A stretch of 64,000 nucleotides of DNA from Enoplolaimus lenunculus (Eukaryota > Nematoda > Enoplea > Enoplida > Thoracostomopsidae), in contig JASANG010001347.1 in the NCBI GenBank assembly GCA_030248215.1, positions 1-64,000 on the forward strand, in the 5' to 3' direction. Position 1 is the first letter of the stretch. Each line of letters starts with the position of its first letter. The notes beneath the pieces are model-generated. The model saw only the letters and a list, made by a program, of their open reading frames with translations, was not told where the DNA came from and did no database searches. Positions 1 to 13,316 of this stretch are shown one piece after another. The position numbers were made by a program, and so were the translations under genes.

Positions 1-3000
1 AAAGTATATTCAAATTTACCATACCTGAAAAATTACATCCGTTATCTATAATCAACTCAAGTTGAACCAACTAGTTATAATTTTAGATTCGGAGGGACTT
101 GTAGTGTAAATTGTAATGCTGAATTTTGTTAATTCAGAACTTTACTTTTATACTAATCAATAGCACAATGAGTTTTTAGAAAGTATATTTAAATTTTCTA
201 TAACTCAAAAATTATTGAGTTATAATCAACTCAAGTTGAACCCAACTGCTTATAAATTAAATTCGGACGGACTTGTAGTGTAAATTGTAATGCTGAATTT
301 TGTACATTCGAAACACGATTTTTATACTAATGAATAGCACTCTACGTGGGTTTTTAAAAAGTATATTCAAATTTACCATAACTTAAAAATTACATGAGTT
401 ATAATCAACTCAAGTTGGACCCGACTGGTTATAATTTTAGATTCGGAGGGACTTGTAGTGTAAATTGTAATGCTGAATTTTGTTAATTCAAAACTTGATT
501 TTTATACTAATGAATAGCACTCTAAGTGAGTTTTTAAAAAGTATATTCAAATTTACCATAACTCAAAATTTACGTGAGTTATAATCAACTCAAGTTGGAC
601 CCGACTGGTTATAATTTTAGATTCGGAGGGACTTGTAGTGTAAATTGTAATGCTGAATTTTGTTAATTCAAAACTTGATTTTTATACTAATGAATAGCAC
701 TCTAAGTGAGTTTTTAAAAAGTATATTCAAATTTACCATAACTCAAAATTTACGTGAGTTATAATCAACTCAAGTTGGACCCAACTGCATATAATTTTAA
801 ACTCGGAGGAAATTGTAGTGTAAATTGTAATGCTGAATTTTGTTAATTCAGAACTTTATTTTTATACTAATCAATAGCACAATGAGTTTTTAGAAAGTAT
901 ATTTAAATTTTCTATAACTCAAAAATTACTTGAGTTATAATCAACTCAAGTTGGACCCAACTGCTTATAAATTAAAATTCGGAGGGACTTGTAGTGTAAA
1001 TTGTAATGCTGAATTTTTTTAATTCAAAACTTGATTTTTATACTGATGAATAGCACGCTAAGTGAGTTTTTAGAAAGTATATTCAAATTTACCATACCTG
1101 AAAAATTAGATGAGTTATAATCAACTCAAGTTGGACCCGACTGGTTATAATTTTAGATTCGGAGGGACTTGTAGTGTAAATTGTAATGCTGAATTTTGTT
1201 AATTCAGAACTTTATTTTTATACTAATCAATAGCACAATGAGTTTTTAGAAAGTATAAGTAATTTTCTATAACTCAAAAATTATTGAGTTATAATCAACT
1301 AAAGTCAAACCCAACTGCTTATAAATTGAAATTCGAAGGACTTGTAGTGTAAATTGTAATGCTGAATTTTGTTAATTCAGAACTTTATTTTTATACTAAT
1401 CAATAGCACAATGAGTTTTTTATAAATTATATTAAAATTTTATAAAACTAAAAATTTACTTCAGTTAAAATCAACTCAAGTTGGACCCAACTGCTTATAA
1501 ATTAAAATTCGGAGGGACTTGTAGTGTAAATTGTAATGCTGAATTTTGTTAATTCAAAACTTGATTTTTATACTAATGAATAGCACTCTAAGTGAGTTTT
1601 TAGAAAGTATATTCAAATTTACCATACCTGAAAAATTACATGAGTTATAGTCAACTCAAGTTGGACCCGACTGGTTATAATTTTAGATTCGGAGGGACTT
1701 GTAGTGTAAATTGTAATGCTGAATTTTGTTAATTCAGAACTTTATTTTTATACTAATCAATAGCACAATGGAGTTTTTAGAAAGTATATTTAAATTTTCT
1801 ATAACTCAAAAATTACTTGAGTTATAATCAACTAGGAGTTAAATACCAACTGCTTATAAATTAAAATTCGGAGGGACTTGTAGTGTAAATTGTAATGCTG
1901 AATTTTGTTAATTCAAAACTTGATTTTTATACTAATGAATAGCACTCTAAGTGGGTTTTTAAAAAGTATATTCAAATTTACCATAACTCAAAAATTACAT
2001 GAGTTATAATCAACTCAAGTTGGACCCGACTGGTTATAATTTTAGATTCGGAGGGACTTGTAGTGTAAATTCTAATGCTGAATTTTGTTAATTCAAAACT
2101 TGATTTTTATACTAATGAATAGCACTCTAAGTGAGTTTTTAAAAAGTATATTCAAATTTACCATAACTCAAAATTTACGTGAGTTATAGTCAACTCAAGT
2201 TGGACCAGACTAGTTATTAATTTTAGATTCGGAGGGACTTGTAGTGTAAATTGTAATGCTGAATTTTGTTAATTCAGAACTTTATTTTTATACTAATCAA
2301 TAGCACAATGAGTTTTTTAGAAAGTATATTTAAATTTTCTATAACTCAAAAATTACTTGAGTTATAATCAACTCAAGTTGGACCCAACTGCTTATAAATT
2401 AAAATTCGGAGGGACTTGTAGTGTAAATTGTAATGCTGAATTTTGTTAATTCAAAACTTGATTTTTATACTAATGAATAGCACTCTAAGTGGGTTTTTAA
2501 AAAGTATATTCAAATTTACCATAACTCAAAAATTACATGAGTTATAATCAACTCAAGTTGGACCCGACTGGTTATAATTTTAGATTCGGAGGGACTTGTA
2601 CTGTAAATTGTAATGCTGAATTTTGTTAATTCAAAACTTGATTTTTATACTAATGAATAGCACTAAGTGAGTTTTTAAAAAGTATATTCAAATTTACCAT
2701 AACTCAAAATTTACGTGAGTTATAATCAACTCAAGTTGGACCCAACTGCATATAATTATAAATTCGGAGGAAATTGTAGTGTAAATTGTAATGCTGAATT
2801 TTGTTAATTCAGAACTTTATTTTTATACTAATCAATAGCACAATGAGTTTTTAGAAAGTATATTTAAATTTTCTATAACTCAAAAATTACTTGAGTTATA
2901 ATCAACTCAAGTTGGACCCAACTGCTTATAAATTAAAATTCGGAGGGACTTGTAGTGTAAATTGTAATGCTGTATTTTGTTAATTCAAAACTTGATTTTT

Positions 3001-6000
3001 ATACTAATGAATAGCACTCTAAGTGAGTTTTTAGAAAGTATATTCAAATTTACCATACCTGAAAAATAACATCCGTTATAATCAACTCAAGTTGGACCCG
3101 ACTGGTTATAATTTTAGATTCGGAGGGACTTGTAGTGTAAATTGTAATGCTGAATTTTGTTAATTCAGAACTTTACTTTTATACTAATCAATAGCACAAT
3201 GAGTTTTTAGAAAGTATATTTAAATTTTCTATAACTCAAAAATTATTTGAGTTATAATCAACTCAAGTTGAACCCAACTGCTTATAAATTAAAATTCGGA
3301 CGGACTTGTAGTGTAAATTGTAATGCTGAATTTTGTTAATTCAAAACTTGATTTTTATACTAATGAATAGCACTCTACGTGGGTTTTTAAAAAGTATATT
3401 CAAATTTACCATAACTCAAAAATTACATGAGTTATAATCAACTCAAGTTGGACCCGACTGGTTATAATTTTAGATTCGGAGGGACTTGTAGTGTAAATTG
3501 TAAAGCTGAATTTTGTTAATTCAAAACTTGATTTTTATACTAATGAATAGCACTCTAAGTGAGTTTTTAAAAAGTATATTCAAATTTACCATAACTCAAA
3601 ATTTACGTGAGTTATAATCAACTCAAGTTGGACCCGACTGGTTATAATTTTAGATTCGGAGGGACTTGTAGTGTAAATTGTAATGCTGAATTTTGTTAAT
3701 TCAAAACTTGATTTTTATACTAATGAATAGCACTCTAAGTGAGTTTTTAAAAAGTATATTCAAATTTACCATAACTCAAAATTTACGTGAGTTATAATCA
3801 ACTCAAGTTGGACCCGACTGGTTATAATTTTAGATTCGGAGGGACTTGTAGTGTAAATTGTAATGCTGAATTTTGTTAATTCAAAACTTGATTTTTATAC
3901 TAATGAATAGCACTCTAAGTGAGTTTTTAAAAAGTATATTCAAATTTACCATAACTCAAAATTTACGTGAGTTATAGTCAACTCAAGTTGGACCCGACTG
4001 GTTATAATTTTAGATTCGGAGGGACTTGTAGTGTAAATTGTAATGCTGAATTTTGTTAATTCAGAACTTTATTTTTATACTAATCAATAGCACAATGAGT
4101 TTTTAGAAAGTATATTTAAATTTTCTATAACTCAAAAATTACTTGAGTTATAATCAACTCAAGTTGGACCCAACTGCTTATAAATTAAAATTCGGAGGGA
4201 CTTGTAGTGTAAATTGTAATGCTGAATTTTGTTAATTCAAAACTTGATTTTTATAAAAAATGAATAGCACTCTAAGTGGGTTTTTAAAAAGTATATTCAA
4301 ATTTACCATAACTCAAAAATTACATGAGTTATAATCAACTCAAGTTGGACCCGACTGGTTATAATTTTAGATTCGGAGGGACTTGTACTGTAAATTGTAA
4401 TGCTGAATTTTGTTAATTCAAAACTTGATTTTTATACTAATGAATAGCACTCTAAGTGAGTTTTTAAAAAGTATATTCAAATTTACCATAGCTCGAAATT
4501 TACGTGAGTTATAATCAACTCAAGTTGGACCCAACTGCATATAATTATAAATTCGGAGGAAATTGTAGTGTAAATTGTAATGCTGAATTTTGTTAATTCA
4601 GAACTTTATTTTTATACTAATCAATAGCACAATGAGTTTTTAGAAAGTATATTTAAATTTTCTATAACTCAAAAATTACTTGAGTTATAATCAACTCAAG
4701 TTGGACCCAACTGCTTATAAATTAAAATTCGGAGGGACTTGTAGTGTAAATTGTAATGCTGTATTTTGTTAATTCAAAACTTGATTTTTATACTAATGAA
4801 TAGCACTCTAAGTGAGTTTTTAGAAAGTATATTCAAATTTACCATACCTGAAAAATAACATCCGTTATAATCAACTCAAGTTGGACCCGACTGGTTATAA
4901 TTTTAGATTCGGAGGGACTTGTAGTGTAAATTGTAATGCTGAATTTTGTTAATTCAGAACTTTACTTTTATACTAATCAATAGCCCAATGAGTTTTTAGA
5001 AAGTATATTTAAATTTTCTATAACTCAAAAATTATTTGAGTTATAATCAACTCAAGTTGAACCCAACTGCTTATAAATTAAAATTCGGACGGACTTGTAG
5101 TGTAAATTGTAATGCTGAATTTTGTTAATTCAAAACTTGATTTTTATACTAATGAATAGCACTCTACGTGGGTTTTTAAAAAGTATATTCAAATTTACCA
5201 TAACTCAAAAATTACATGAGTTATAATCAACTCAAGTTGGACCCGACTGGTTATAATTTTAGATTCGGAGGGACTTGTAGTGTAAATTGTAATGCTGAAT
5301 TTTGTTAATTCAAAACTTGATTTTTATACTAATGAATAGCACTCTAAGTGAGTTTTTAAAAAGTATATTCAAATTTACCATAACTCAAAATTTACGTGAG
5401 TTATAATCAACTCAAGTTGGACCCGACTGGTTATAATTTTAGATTCGGAGGGACTTGTAGTGTAAATTGTAATGCTGAATTTTGTTAATTCAAAACTTGA
5501 TTTTTATACTAATGAATAGCACTCTAAGTGAGTTTTTAAAAAGTATATTCAAATTTACCATAACTCAAAATTTACGTGAGTTATAATCAACTCAAGTTGG
5601 ACCCAACTGCATATAATTTTAAACTCGGAGGAAATTGTAGTGTAAATTGTAATGCTGAATTTTGTTAATTCAGAACTTTATTTTTATACTAATCAATAGC
5701 ACAATGAGTTTTTAGAAAGTATATTTAAATTTTCTATAACTCAAAAATTACTTGAGTTATAATCAACTCAAGTTGGACCCAACTGCTTATAAATTAAAAT
5801 TCGGAGGGACTTGTAGTGTAAATTGTAATGCTGAATTTTTTTAATTCAAAACTTGATTTTTATACTGATGAATAGCACTCTAAGTGAGTTTTTAGAAAGT
5901 ATATTCAAATTTACCATACCTGAAAAATTAGATGAGTTATAATCAACTCAAGTTGGACCCGACTGGTTATAATTTTAGATTCGGAGGGACTTGTAGTGTA

Positions 6001-9000
6001 AATTGTAATGCTGAATTTTGTTAATTCAGAACTTTATTTTTATACTAATCAATAGCACAATGAGTTTTTAGAAAGTATAAGTAATTTTCTATAACTCAAA
6101 AATTATTTGAGTTATAATCAACTCAAGTTGAACCCAACTGCTTATAAATTAAAATTCGGACGGACTTGTAGTGTAAATTGTAATGCTGAATTTTGTTAAT
6201 TCAAAACTTGATTTTTATACTAATGAATAGCACTCTAAGTGGGTTTTTAAAAAGTATATTCAAATTTACCATAACTCAAAAATTACATGAGTTATAATCA
6301 ACTCAAGTTGGACCCGACTGGTTATAATTTTAGATTCGGAGGGACTTGTAGTGTAAATTGTAATGCTGAATTTTGTTAATTCAAAACTTGATTTTTATAC
6401 TAATGAATAGCACTCTAAGTGAGTTTTTAAAAAGTATATTCAAATTTACCATAACTCAAAATTTACGTGAGTTATAATCAACTCAAGTTGGACCCGACTG
6501 GTTATAATTTTAGATTCGGAGGGACTTGTAGTGTAAATTGTAATGCTGAATTTTGTTAATTCAAAACTTGATTTTTATACTAATGAATAGCACTCTAAGT
6601 GAGTTTTTAAAAAGTATATTCAAATTTACTATAACTCAAAATTTACGTGAGTTATAATCAACTCAAGTTGGACCCAACTGCATATAATTTTAAATTCGGA
6701 GGAAATTGTAGTGTAAATTGTAATGCTGAATTTTGTTAATTCAGAACTTTATTTTTATACTAATCAATAGCACAATGAGTTTTTAGAAAGTATATTTAAA
6801 TTTTCTATAACTCAAAAATTACTTGAGTTATAATCAACTCAAGTTGGACCCAACTGCTTATAAATTAAAATTCGGAGGGACTTGTAGTGTAAATTGTAAT
6901 GCTGAATTTTTTTAATTCAAAACTTGATTTTTATACTGATGAATAGCACTCTAAGTGAGTTTTTAGAAAGTATATTCAAATTTACCATACCTGAAAAATT
7001 AGATGAGTTATAATCAACTAAAGTTGGACCCGACTGGTTATAATTTTAGATTCGGAGGGACTTGTAGTGTAAATTGTAATGCTGAATTTTGTTAATTCAG
7101 AACTTTATTTTTATACTAATCAATAGCACAATGAGTTTTTAGAAAGTATAAGTAATTTTCTATAACTCAAAAATTATTTGAGTTATAATCAACTCAAGTT
7201 GAACCCAACTGCTTATAAATTAAAATTCGGACGGATTGTAGTGTAAATTGTAATGCTGAATTTTGTTAACTCAAAACTTGATTTTTATACTAATGAATAG
7301 CACTCTAAGTGAGTTTTTAAGAAGTATATTCAAATTTACCATATCTCAAAAATTACATGAGTTATAATCAACTCAAGTTGGACCCAACTGGTTATAATTT
7401 TAAATTCGGATGGACTTGTAGTGTAAATTGTAATGCTGAATTTTGTTAATTCAAAACTTGATTTTTATACTAATGAATAGCACTCTAAATGTGATTTTAG
7501 AAAGTAGATTCAAGTTTACCATAACTCAAAAATTACATGAGTTATAATCAACTCAAGTTGGACCCAACTGGTTATAATTTTAAATTCGGCGGGACTTGTA
7601 GTGTAAATTGTGATGCTGAATTTTGTTAATTCAAAACTTGATTTTTATGCTTATGAATAGCACTCTAAGTGAGTTTTCAGAAAGTATATTCAAATTTATC
7701 ATAACTCAAAAATTACATGAGTTATAATCAACTCAAGTTGGACCCAACTGGTTATAATTTTAAATTCGGAGGGAATTGTACTGTAAATTGTAACGCTGAA
7801 TTTTGTTAATTCAAAACTTGATTTTTATGCTAATGAATAGCACTCTAAGTGAGTTTTTAGAAAGTATATTCAAATATATCATAACTCAAAAATTACATGA
7901 GTTATAATCAACTCAAGTTGGACCCAACTGGTTATAATTTTAAATTCGGAGGGGCTTGTAGTGTAAATTGTAATGCTGAATTTTGTAAATTCAAAACTTG
8001 ATTTTATACTAACGAATAGCACTCTAAATGTAATTTTAGAAAGTATATTCAAATTGACCATAACTCAAAAATTACGTGAGTTATAATCAACTCAAGTTGG
8101 ACCCAACTGGTTATAATTTTAAATTCGGAGGGAATTGTAGTGTAAATTGTAATACTGAATTTTGTTAATTCAAAACTTGATTTTTATACTAACAAATAGC
8201 ACTTTAAATGTGATTTTAGAAAGTATGTTCTAATTTACCATAACTCAAAAACAACATGAGTTATAATCAACTCAAGTTGGACCCAACTGGTTATAATTTT
8301 AAATTGGCGGGACTTGTAGTGTAAATTGTAATGCTGAATTTTGTTAATTCAAAACTTGATTTTTATGCTAATGAATAGCACTCTAAGTGAGTTTTTAGAA
8401 AGTATATTCAAATTTATCATAACTGAAAAATTACGTGAGTTATAATCAACTCAAGTTGGATCCAACTGGTTATAATTTTAAATTCGGCGGGATTTGTAGT
8501 GTAAATTGTAATGCTGAATTTTGTTAATTCAAAACTTGATTTTTACACTAATGAATAGCACTTTAAGTGAGTGTTTAGAAAGTATATTCAAATTTACGAT
8601 AACTCAAAAATTACATGAGTTATAATCAACTCAAGTTGGACCCAACTGGTTATAATTTTAAATTCGGCGGGACTTGTAGTGTAAACTGTGATGCTGAATT
8701 TTGTTAACTCAAAACTTGATTTTTATGCTAATGAATAGCACTCTAAGTGAGTTTTTAGAAAGTATATTCAAATTTATCATAACTCAAAAATTACATGAGT
8801 TATAATCAACTCAAGTTGGACCCAACTATTTATAATTTTAAATTCGGCGGGACTTGTAGTGTAAATCGTAATGCTAAATTTTGTTAATTCAAAACTTGAT
8901 TTTTATACTAATGAATAGCACTCTAAATGTGATTTTAGAAAGTATATTCAAATTTACCATAACTCAAAAATTACGTGAGTTATAATCAACTCAAGTTGGA

Positions 9001-9771
9001 CCCAACTGGTTATAATTTTAAATTCGAAGGGAATTGTAGTGTAAATTGTAACGCTGAATTTTGTTAATACAAAACTTGATTTTTATGCTAATGAATAGCA
9101 CTCTAAGTGAGTTTTTAGAAAGTATATTCAAATTTATCATAACTCAAAAATTACATGAGTTATAATCAACTCAAGTTGGACCCAACTGGTTATAATTTTA
9201 AATTCGGAGGGACTTGTAGTGCAAATTGTAATACTGAATTTTGTTAATTCAAAACTTGATTTTTATACTAACGAATAGCACTCTAAATGTGATTTTAGAA
9301 AGTATGTTCTAATTTACCATAACTCAAAAATTACATGAGTTATAATCAACTCAAGTTGGACCCAACTGGTTATAATTTTAAATTCGAAGGGAATTGTAGT
9401 GTAAATTGTAACGCTGAATTTTGTTAATTCAAAACTTGATTTTTACACTAATGAATAGCACTCTAAGTGAGTTTTTAGAAAGTATATTCAAATTTATCAT
9501 AACTCAAAAATTACATGAGTTATAATCAACTCAAGTTGGACCCAACTGGTTATAATTTTAAATTCGGAGGGACTTGTAGTGCAAATTGTAATACTGAATT
9601 TTGTTAATTCAAAACTTGATTTTTATACTAACGAATAGCACTCTAAATGTGATTTTAGAAAGTATGTTCTAATTTACCATAACTCAAAAATTACATGAGT
9701 TATAATCAACTCAAGTTGGACCCAACTGGTTATAATTTTAAATTCGACGGGACTTGTAGTGTAAATTGTAA
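1..9771 (+). repeat. ~180-bp satellite array, forward orientation
   Basis: About 54 head-to-tail monomers. The core GAGTTATAATCAACTCAAG recurs every 178-180 bp; from about 7360 to 9700 the spacing is almost exactly 180. Two monomer types are visible. Type A carries AATGAATAGCACTCTAAGTG; type B carries AATCAATAGCACAATGAG. Up to about 7300 A and B are mixed in higher-order blocks, because rare variants recur at offsets of about 1073, 1790 and 4820 bp. From 7300 to 9771 only A-type monomers occur and they are more diverged. Each monomer has a small inverted repeat around ATAATC (9-bp stem in type B, for example 4141-4164). No open frame of note runs through it. The length is nucleosome-like, but centromeric function is only a guess. 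Confidence 0.97.
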
Positions 9772-11090
9772 TGTCATTCACACGCTTTAATGCGTGCGCT
9801 CCGCACATGCGATGTCCCTACCGTTTTGAACATACAGCATACATGTCCATACCGTTTATTAAAAGCAATTTTCGTCGCATCACTTGCGACACAAATTGAT
9901 GGACATTTAGCCGTTTTCGGCAAAGGTGTAGCGGACAAATTCATAATCGACGAACAGTGTGCGGGCTTCTTAATTTGGCAGGAAATTGAAACTGTGATGG
10001 TGGCTTAAACTCAGGCGGGAAATAACTTTTGAAAGAAATTTAAATTTTGGCAGGAAATTTAAATTTTAAGGGTAAAACCAAGTTTTGGCGGGAAATTGAA
10101 ATTTTGGCGGAAGAATTTAAATTCTGGTGGGAGAATTTAAATTTTGGCGGGAAATTCAAACTTTGGCGTAAAACTTCAAATTTTGGCGGGAGAATTGGAA
10201 TTTTGGCTTGAAATTCAAATTTTAGCGCTAATATTCAAATTTTGGCGGGAAATTCAAATTTTGGCGGGAAATTCAAATCTTGGCGGGAAATTCAAATTTT
10301 GGCGGGAGAATTTGAATTTTGGCGGGAAATTCAAATTTTATGCGGGAATATTCAAATTTTGGCGGAAGAACTTAAATTTTGGTTATATATCCAAATTTGC
10401 AGAAAAATTCAAATTTTGGCGGCAGTATTTAAATTTGGGTGGGAAAATTCACATTTTGGCGGGAGAACTTAAATTTTGGCGGAAATTCAAATTTTGGCGG
10501 GAAATTCAAATTTTGCCGGGAGAATTTGAATTTTGGCGGAAATTCAAATTTTATGCGGGAATATTCAAATTTTGGCGGGAACATTTAAAGTTTGACGGGA
10601 AATTCAAATTTTGGCGGGAAATTCAAATTTTGGCAGGAAATTCAAATTTTTGTGGAAAATTCAAATTGTAGCGGGAACATTCAAATTTTGGCAGGAACAT
10701 TCAAAGTTTAGCAGGACAATTTAAATTTTAGCGGGAACATTCAAATATTAGCGGGACAATTTTAATTTTAGCGGCAAAGTCAAATTTTGGCGTGAAAATG
10801 CACATTTTAGGAACAAAATTAAAATTTGGGTGAGAAATCGAAATTTTTGAGGAAAAACTAAATAATGAAGAAACCTAAAATTTTACGAAAAATAAAATTT
10901 TTTAAGCGAACTATCTATATAGCAGACATTCAATACCTATTGTACAGTTGAGTGGGACATTCAAGGCAAACATCGACGGTATGAAAATGTCCGCTACACC
11001 GTCTACGCAAAAGTTGCATAATCCGCGCAGCTAACTATATTGTAGGACGTTGCGTGAGCAAAGCGCACGCGTTATAACGTGGAAGTGACA
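9772..11090 (+). mobile_element. Non-autonomous TIR element (Harbinger-like) in satellite
   Basis: The left end TGTCATTCACACGCTTTAAT and the reverse complement of the right end, TGTCACTTCCACGTTATAAC, form imperfect terminal inverted repeats. The flanks are TAA on the left and TTA on the right, and the satellite resumes in a different phase, so this copy has no matching target-site duplication. The interior is mostly a ~19-20-bp minisatellite and encodes no transposase. Family placement rests on the sister copy at 14227-15213, which has a clean TAA duplication as expected of PIF/Harbinger. Confidence 0.8.
10020..10800 (+). repeat. Minisatellite inside TIR element, unit ATTCAAATTTTGGCGGGAA
   Basis: About 35-40 imperfect copies of a ~19-20-bp unit with core CAAATTTTGGCGGGAA. 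The unit length keeps frames open by chance, giving a 175-residue open frame of repeating Asn/Phe/Gly/Lys/Trp that I do not regard as a gene. The same unit, in reverse orientation, fills the interior of 14227-15213. Confidence 0.9.
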
Positions 11091-11606
11091 TTATAATCAA
11101 CTCAAGTTGGACCCAACTGGTTATAATTTTAAATTCGGAGGGATTTGTAGTGTAAATTGTAATGCTGAATTTTGTTAAATCAAAACTTGATTTTCATCCA
11201 ATGAATAGCGCTCTAAGTGAGTTTTTAGAAAGTATATTCAAATTTACCATAACTCAAAAATTACATGAGTTATAATCAACTCAAGTTGGATCCAACTGGT
11301 TATAATTTTTAAATTGGGCGGGACTTGTAGTGTAAATTGTAATGCTGAATTTTGTTAATTCAAAACTTGATTTTCACACTAATCAATAGCACTCTAAGTG
11401 AGTTTTTAGAAAGTATAATCAAATTTACGATAACTCAAAAATTACATGAGTTATAATCAAATCAAGTTATACCCAACTGGTTATAATTTTAAATTCGGCG
11501 GGACTTGTAGTGTAAATTGTAATGCTGAATTTTGTTAATTCAAAACTTGACTTTATACTAACGAATAGCACTCTAAATGTGATTTTAGAAAGTATATTCA
11601 AATTTA
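11091..11606 (+). repeat. Forward satellite array resumes
   Basis: About three type-A monomers continue in the same orientation as 1-9771. The block starts at TTATAATCAACTC, a different monomer phase from the last base before the inserted element, and stops at CAAATTTA where the next TIR element begins. Confidence 0.95.
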
Positions 11607-12344
11607 TGCATCGTCCACAATAAAGTGCGTACAGAGTGTGGAAATAAATGTTTTCAATTTCCGAAACAGATTTATTTTAAAAATGCAAAAAGGAAATTGA
11701 TTTGTTGAGTTTAACGTACAGGTAAATTGACATTTGTAAATTCGAACTGTTCTTGAAATTGACTTTACAATTTAAAAGACAAATTTTGAATTTCCACTTA
11801 GTTCATTTTGAACTTTATAGTAAACAGTAAATTGAATTTTGATTTCTGATAGTATTGTTATCTTTAATTTTGTAAAATCAAACTGAAACCGGAACAGTTT
11901 TAGATGAAAATACTACAGGGAAATTGGAATACATACTTGATAAACTAATTTCAATTTTCCTCTTCTATAAGAAAATTTTAGAATAGATATATTCGGTGAA
12001 CTCAAAAGGTAAACAAACGTTGCGGTGACCTACAGTAACCTCAACAGCTAACTTTCAGGTAAGTAGGCCTGGAATAAAAGTAAACTTTTGAAGATAACAT
12101 TCAGGTAGGTCTTGAACAAAAGTTAACTGTAGAAGTAGACGGAACTTCGGCTTCTTGCTCGTTCCAGTACTGTGACAGCCTGCCGCAATTTTTGTGCACT
12201 GCTTTAAAGTTGTTGTTAAAGTTTATTGTATGTTTATAATACCAAAGTTTCTTTAAAACAGACAAAGAGATTCGTAGTTCTACTGCGTCAAACACAATAA
12301 CGATAGCGTGCAAGCATCTGTTTTTTGTTCATAGGACAATTTCT

Positions 12345-12530
12345 TCAGGCCCGTAGCCATCTCATCAAGGTTTTTAAACAGAACGGGTCAGGGTGGACTC
12401 AGCCCCCACCTGGAAAAAATTTTCCTGCAATCTACTGCGTCCCAGCTGACTGTTTTTTCAGGAAGGTATAATCAATTGCGATCGGCCGCTAGATTTTTCA
12501 AGAGGGGCATACAAGGGTCTTCGATGACTT
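12345..12530 (+). mobile_element. GGCCCGTAGCC-type MITE fragment
   Basis: Begins CAGGCCCGTAGCCATCTCAT and shows the family pattern also seen near 18042, 20137, 21122 and 37634: a CTCAGCCCCC block, a GAAAAATTTT block and a GGGGCAT block. The right end is not clear, so this may be a fragment. Confidence 0.55.
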
Positions 12531-12535
12531 ACAAT

Positions 12536-12790
12536 ACTGTCTAAACCTAAAAAGTATCTAAGCTTAAGGCTAAAGCGTCTAAGCTTAATGCAAAACCTAC
12601 GCCTTAAATGCGTCTAAGCCTAAGTAAAAGAAGCTTAAGGCAAAGCCGATGCCTTAAAGCGTCAAGTCTAAAGAAAAACGTAACCTTGCGAGCCTACGCT
12701 GCCTCTAAACATAAAACAAAACCTGTACCTTTAAGTGTCTAAAACCTAAGGCAAGTCTCTAGATCTCTAGAGCTTAAACTTTACTGCTAC
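12536..12790. repeat. Degenerate CCTAAG/TTAGGC-like hexamer repeat
   Basis: Irregular short units such as CTAAGCCTAAG, CTTAAGGC and CCTAAGG, with no regular array. Similar stretches occur near 18290, 21600-22020, 24750, 25290, 25600, 27225, 32890, 33520, 36880, 38085 and 44790. The dispersal argues against a telomere. Confidence 0.7.
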
Positions 12791-13316
12791 ACAATTACCC
12801 CTATACTTATTTACTCTCGCCCACCCACCGCGCAATGACCTTTTACTTAAGTTGCTAACTCCCCCATTGAGTAATGACCTTTGTTGTTTATCCTGACCTC
12901 TCGTAAATTTCATGAAACTCAAAATTTCTAATTTAGTAAATTTTCTATGATAGGGGTCGTATTATAAATTTTAGGGATTGTATATTTTCAATGCACTAAA
13001 TTTCAATTTCCCTATACCCGTAAAATCGAAAATTTTCTAAATTGAGCAAAATTTTAAACGCAAAATTATTTTTCTTTCAATTTAAAAATACTTAGTTTGA
13101 ACTTTACTACTGAAATGGAAATTGAATTGCAATAAAGACAGTATATGGAAATTGAGTTTTCCACTTTATATACTGTTTAGGAAATTGAATGTAGAGTTTA
13201 AACTTTTACATTTTAATTTCCGTTTCACTTTCTAAATTCCAAAACCGGTATTTCCATGTTGGAAATTGCACGACTTTATCTCCACACCGCGCACGCATTA
13301 TAATGTGGACGATGCA

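Larger units (their letters stand above)
11607..13316. mobile_element. 1.7-kb TIR element at the satellite orientation switch
   Basis: Ends TGCATCGTCCACAATAAAGT and, reverse-complemented from the right, TGCATCGTCCACATTATAAT, form inverted repeats of about 35 bp. TTA lies directly outside both ends (11604-11606 and 13317-13319), as for a PIF/Harbinger TWA duplication. The subterminal GCGTGCGC resembles that of the 9772 element, so the two families look related. The interior is non-coding: AT-rich sequence, a GGCCCGTAGCC-type MITE fragment (about 12345-12530) and CCTAAG-like repeats (12536-12790). The satellite is forward on its left and inverted on its right. Confidence 0.8.

Noticed and set aside
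1-9771. CRISPR-like array
   Set aside because: The 180-bp units are contiguous monomers without unique spacers, in a eukaryotic setting.
10144-10671. 175-codon open frame on plus strand
   Set aside because: Translation of a ~19-20-bp minisatellite inside a TIR element; residues repeat with the DNA unit and it has no independent support.
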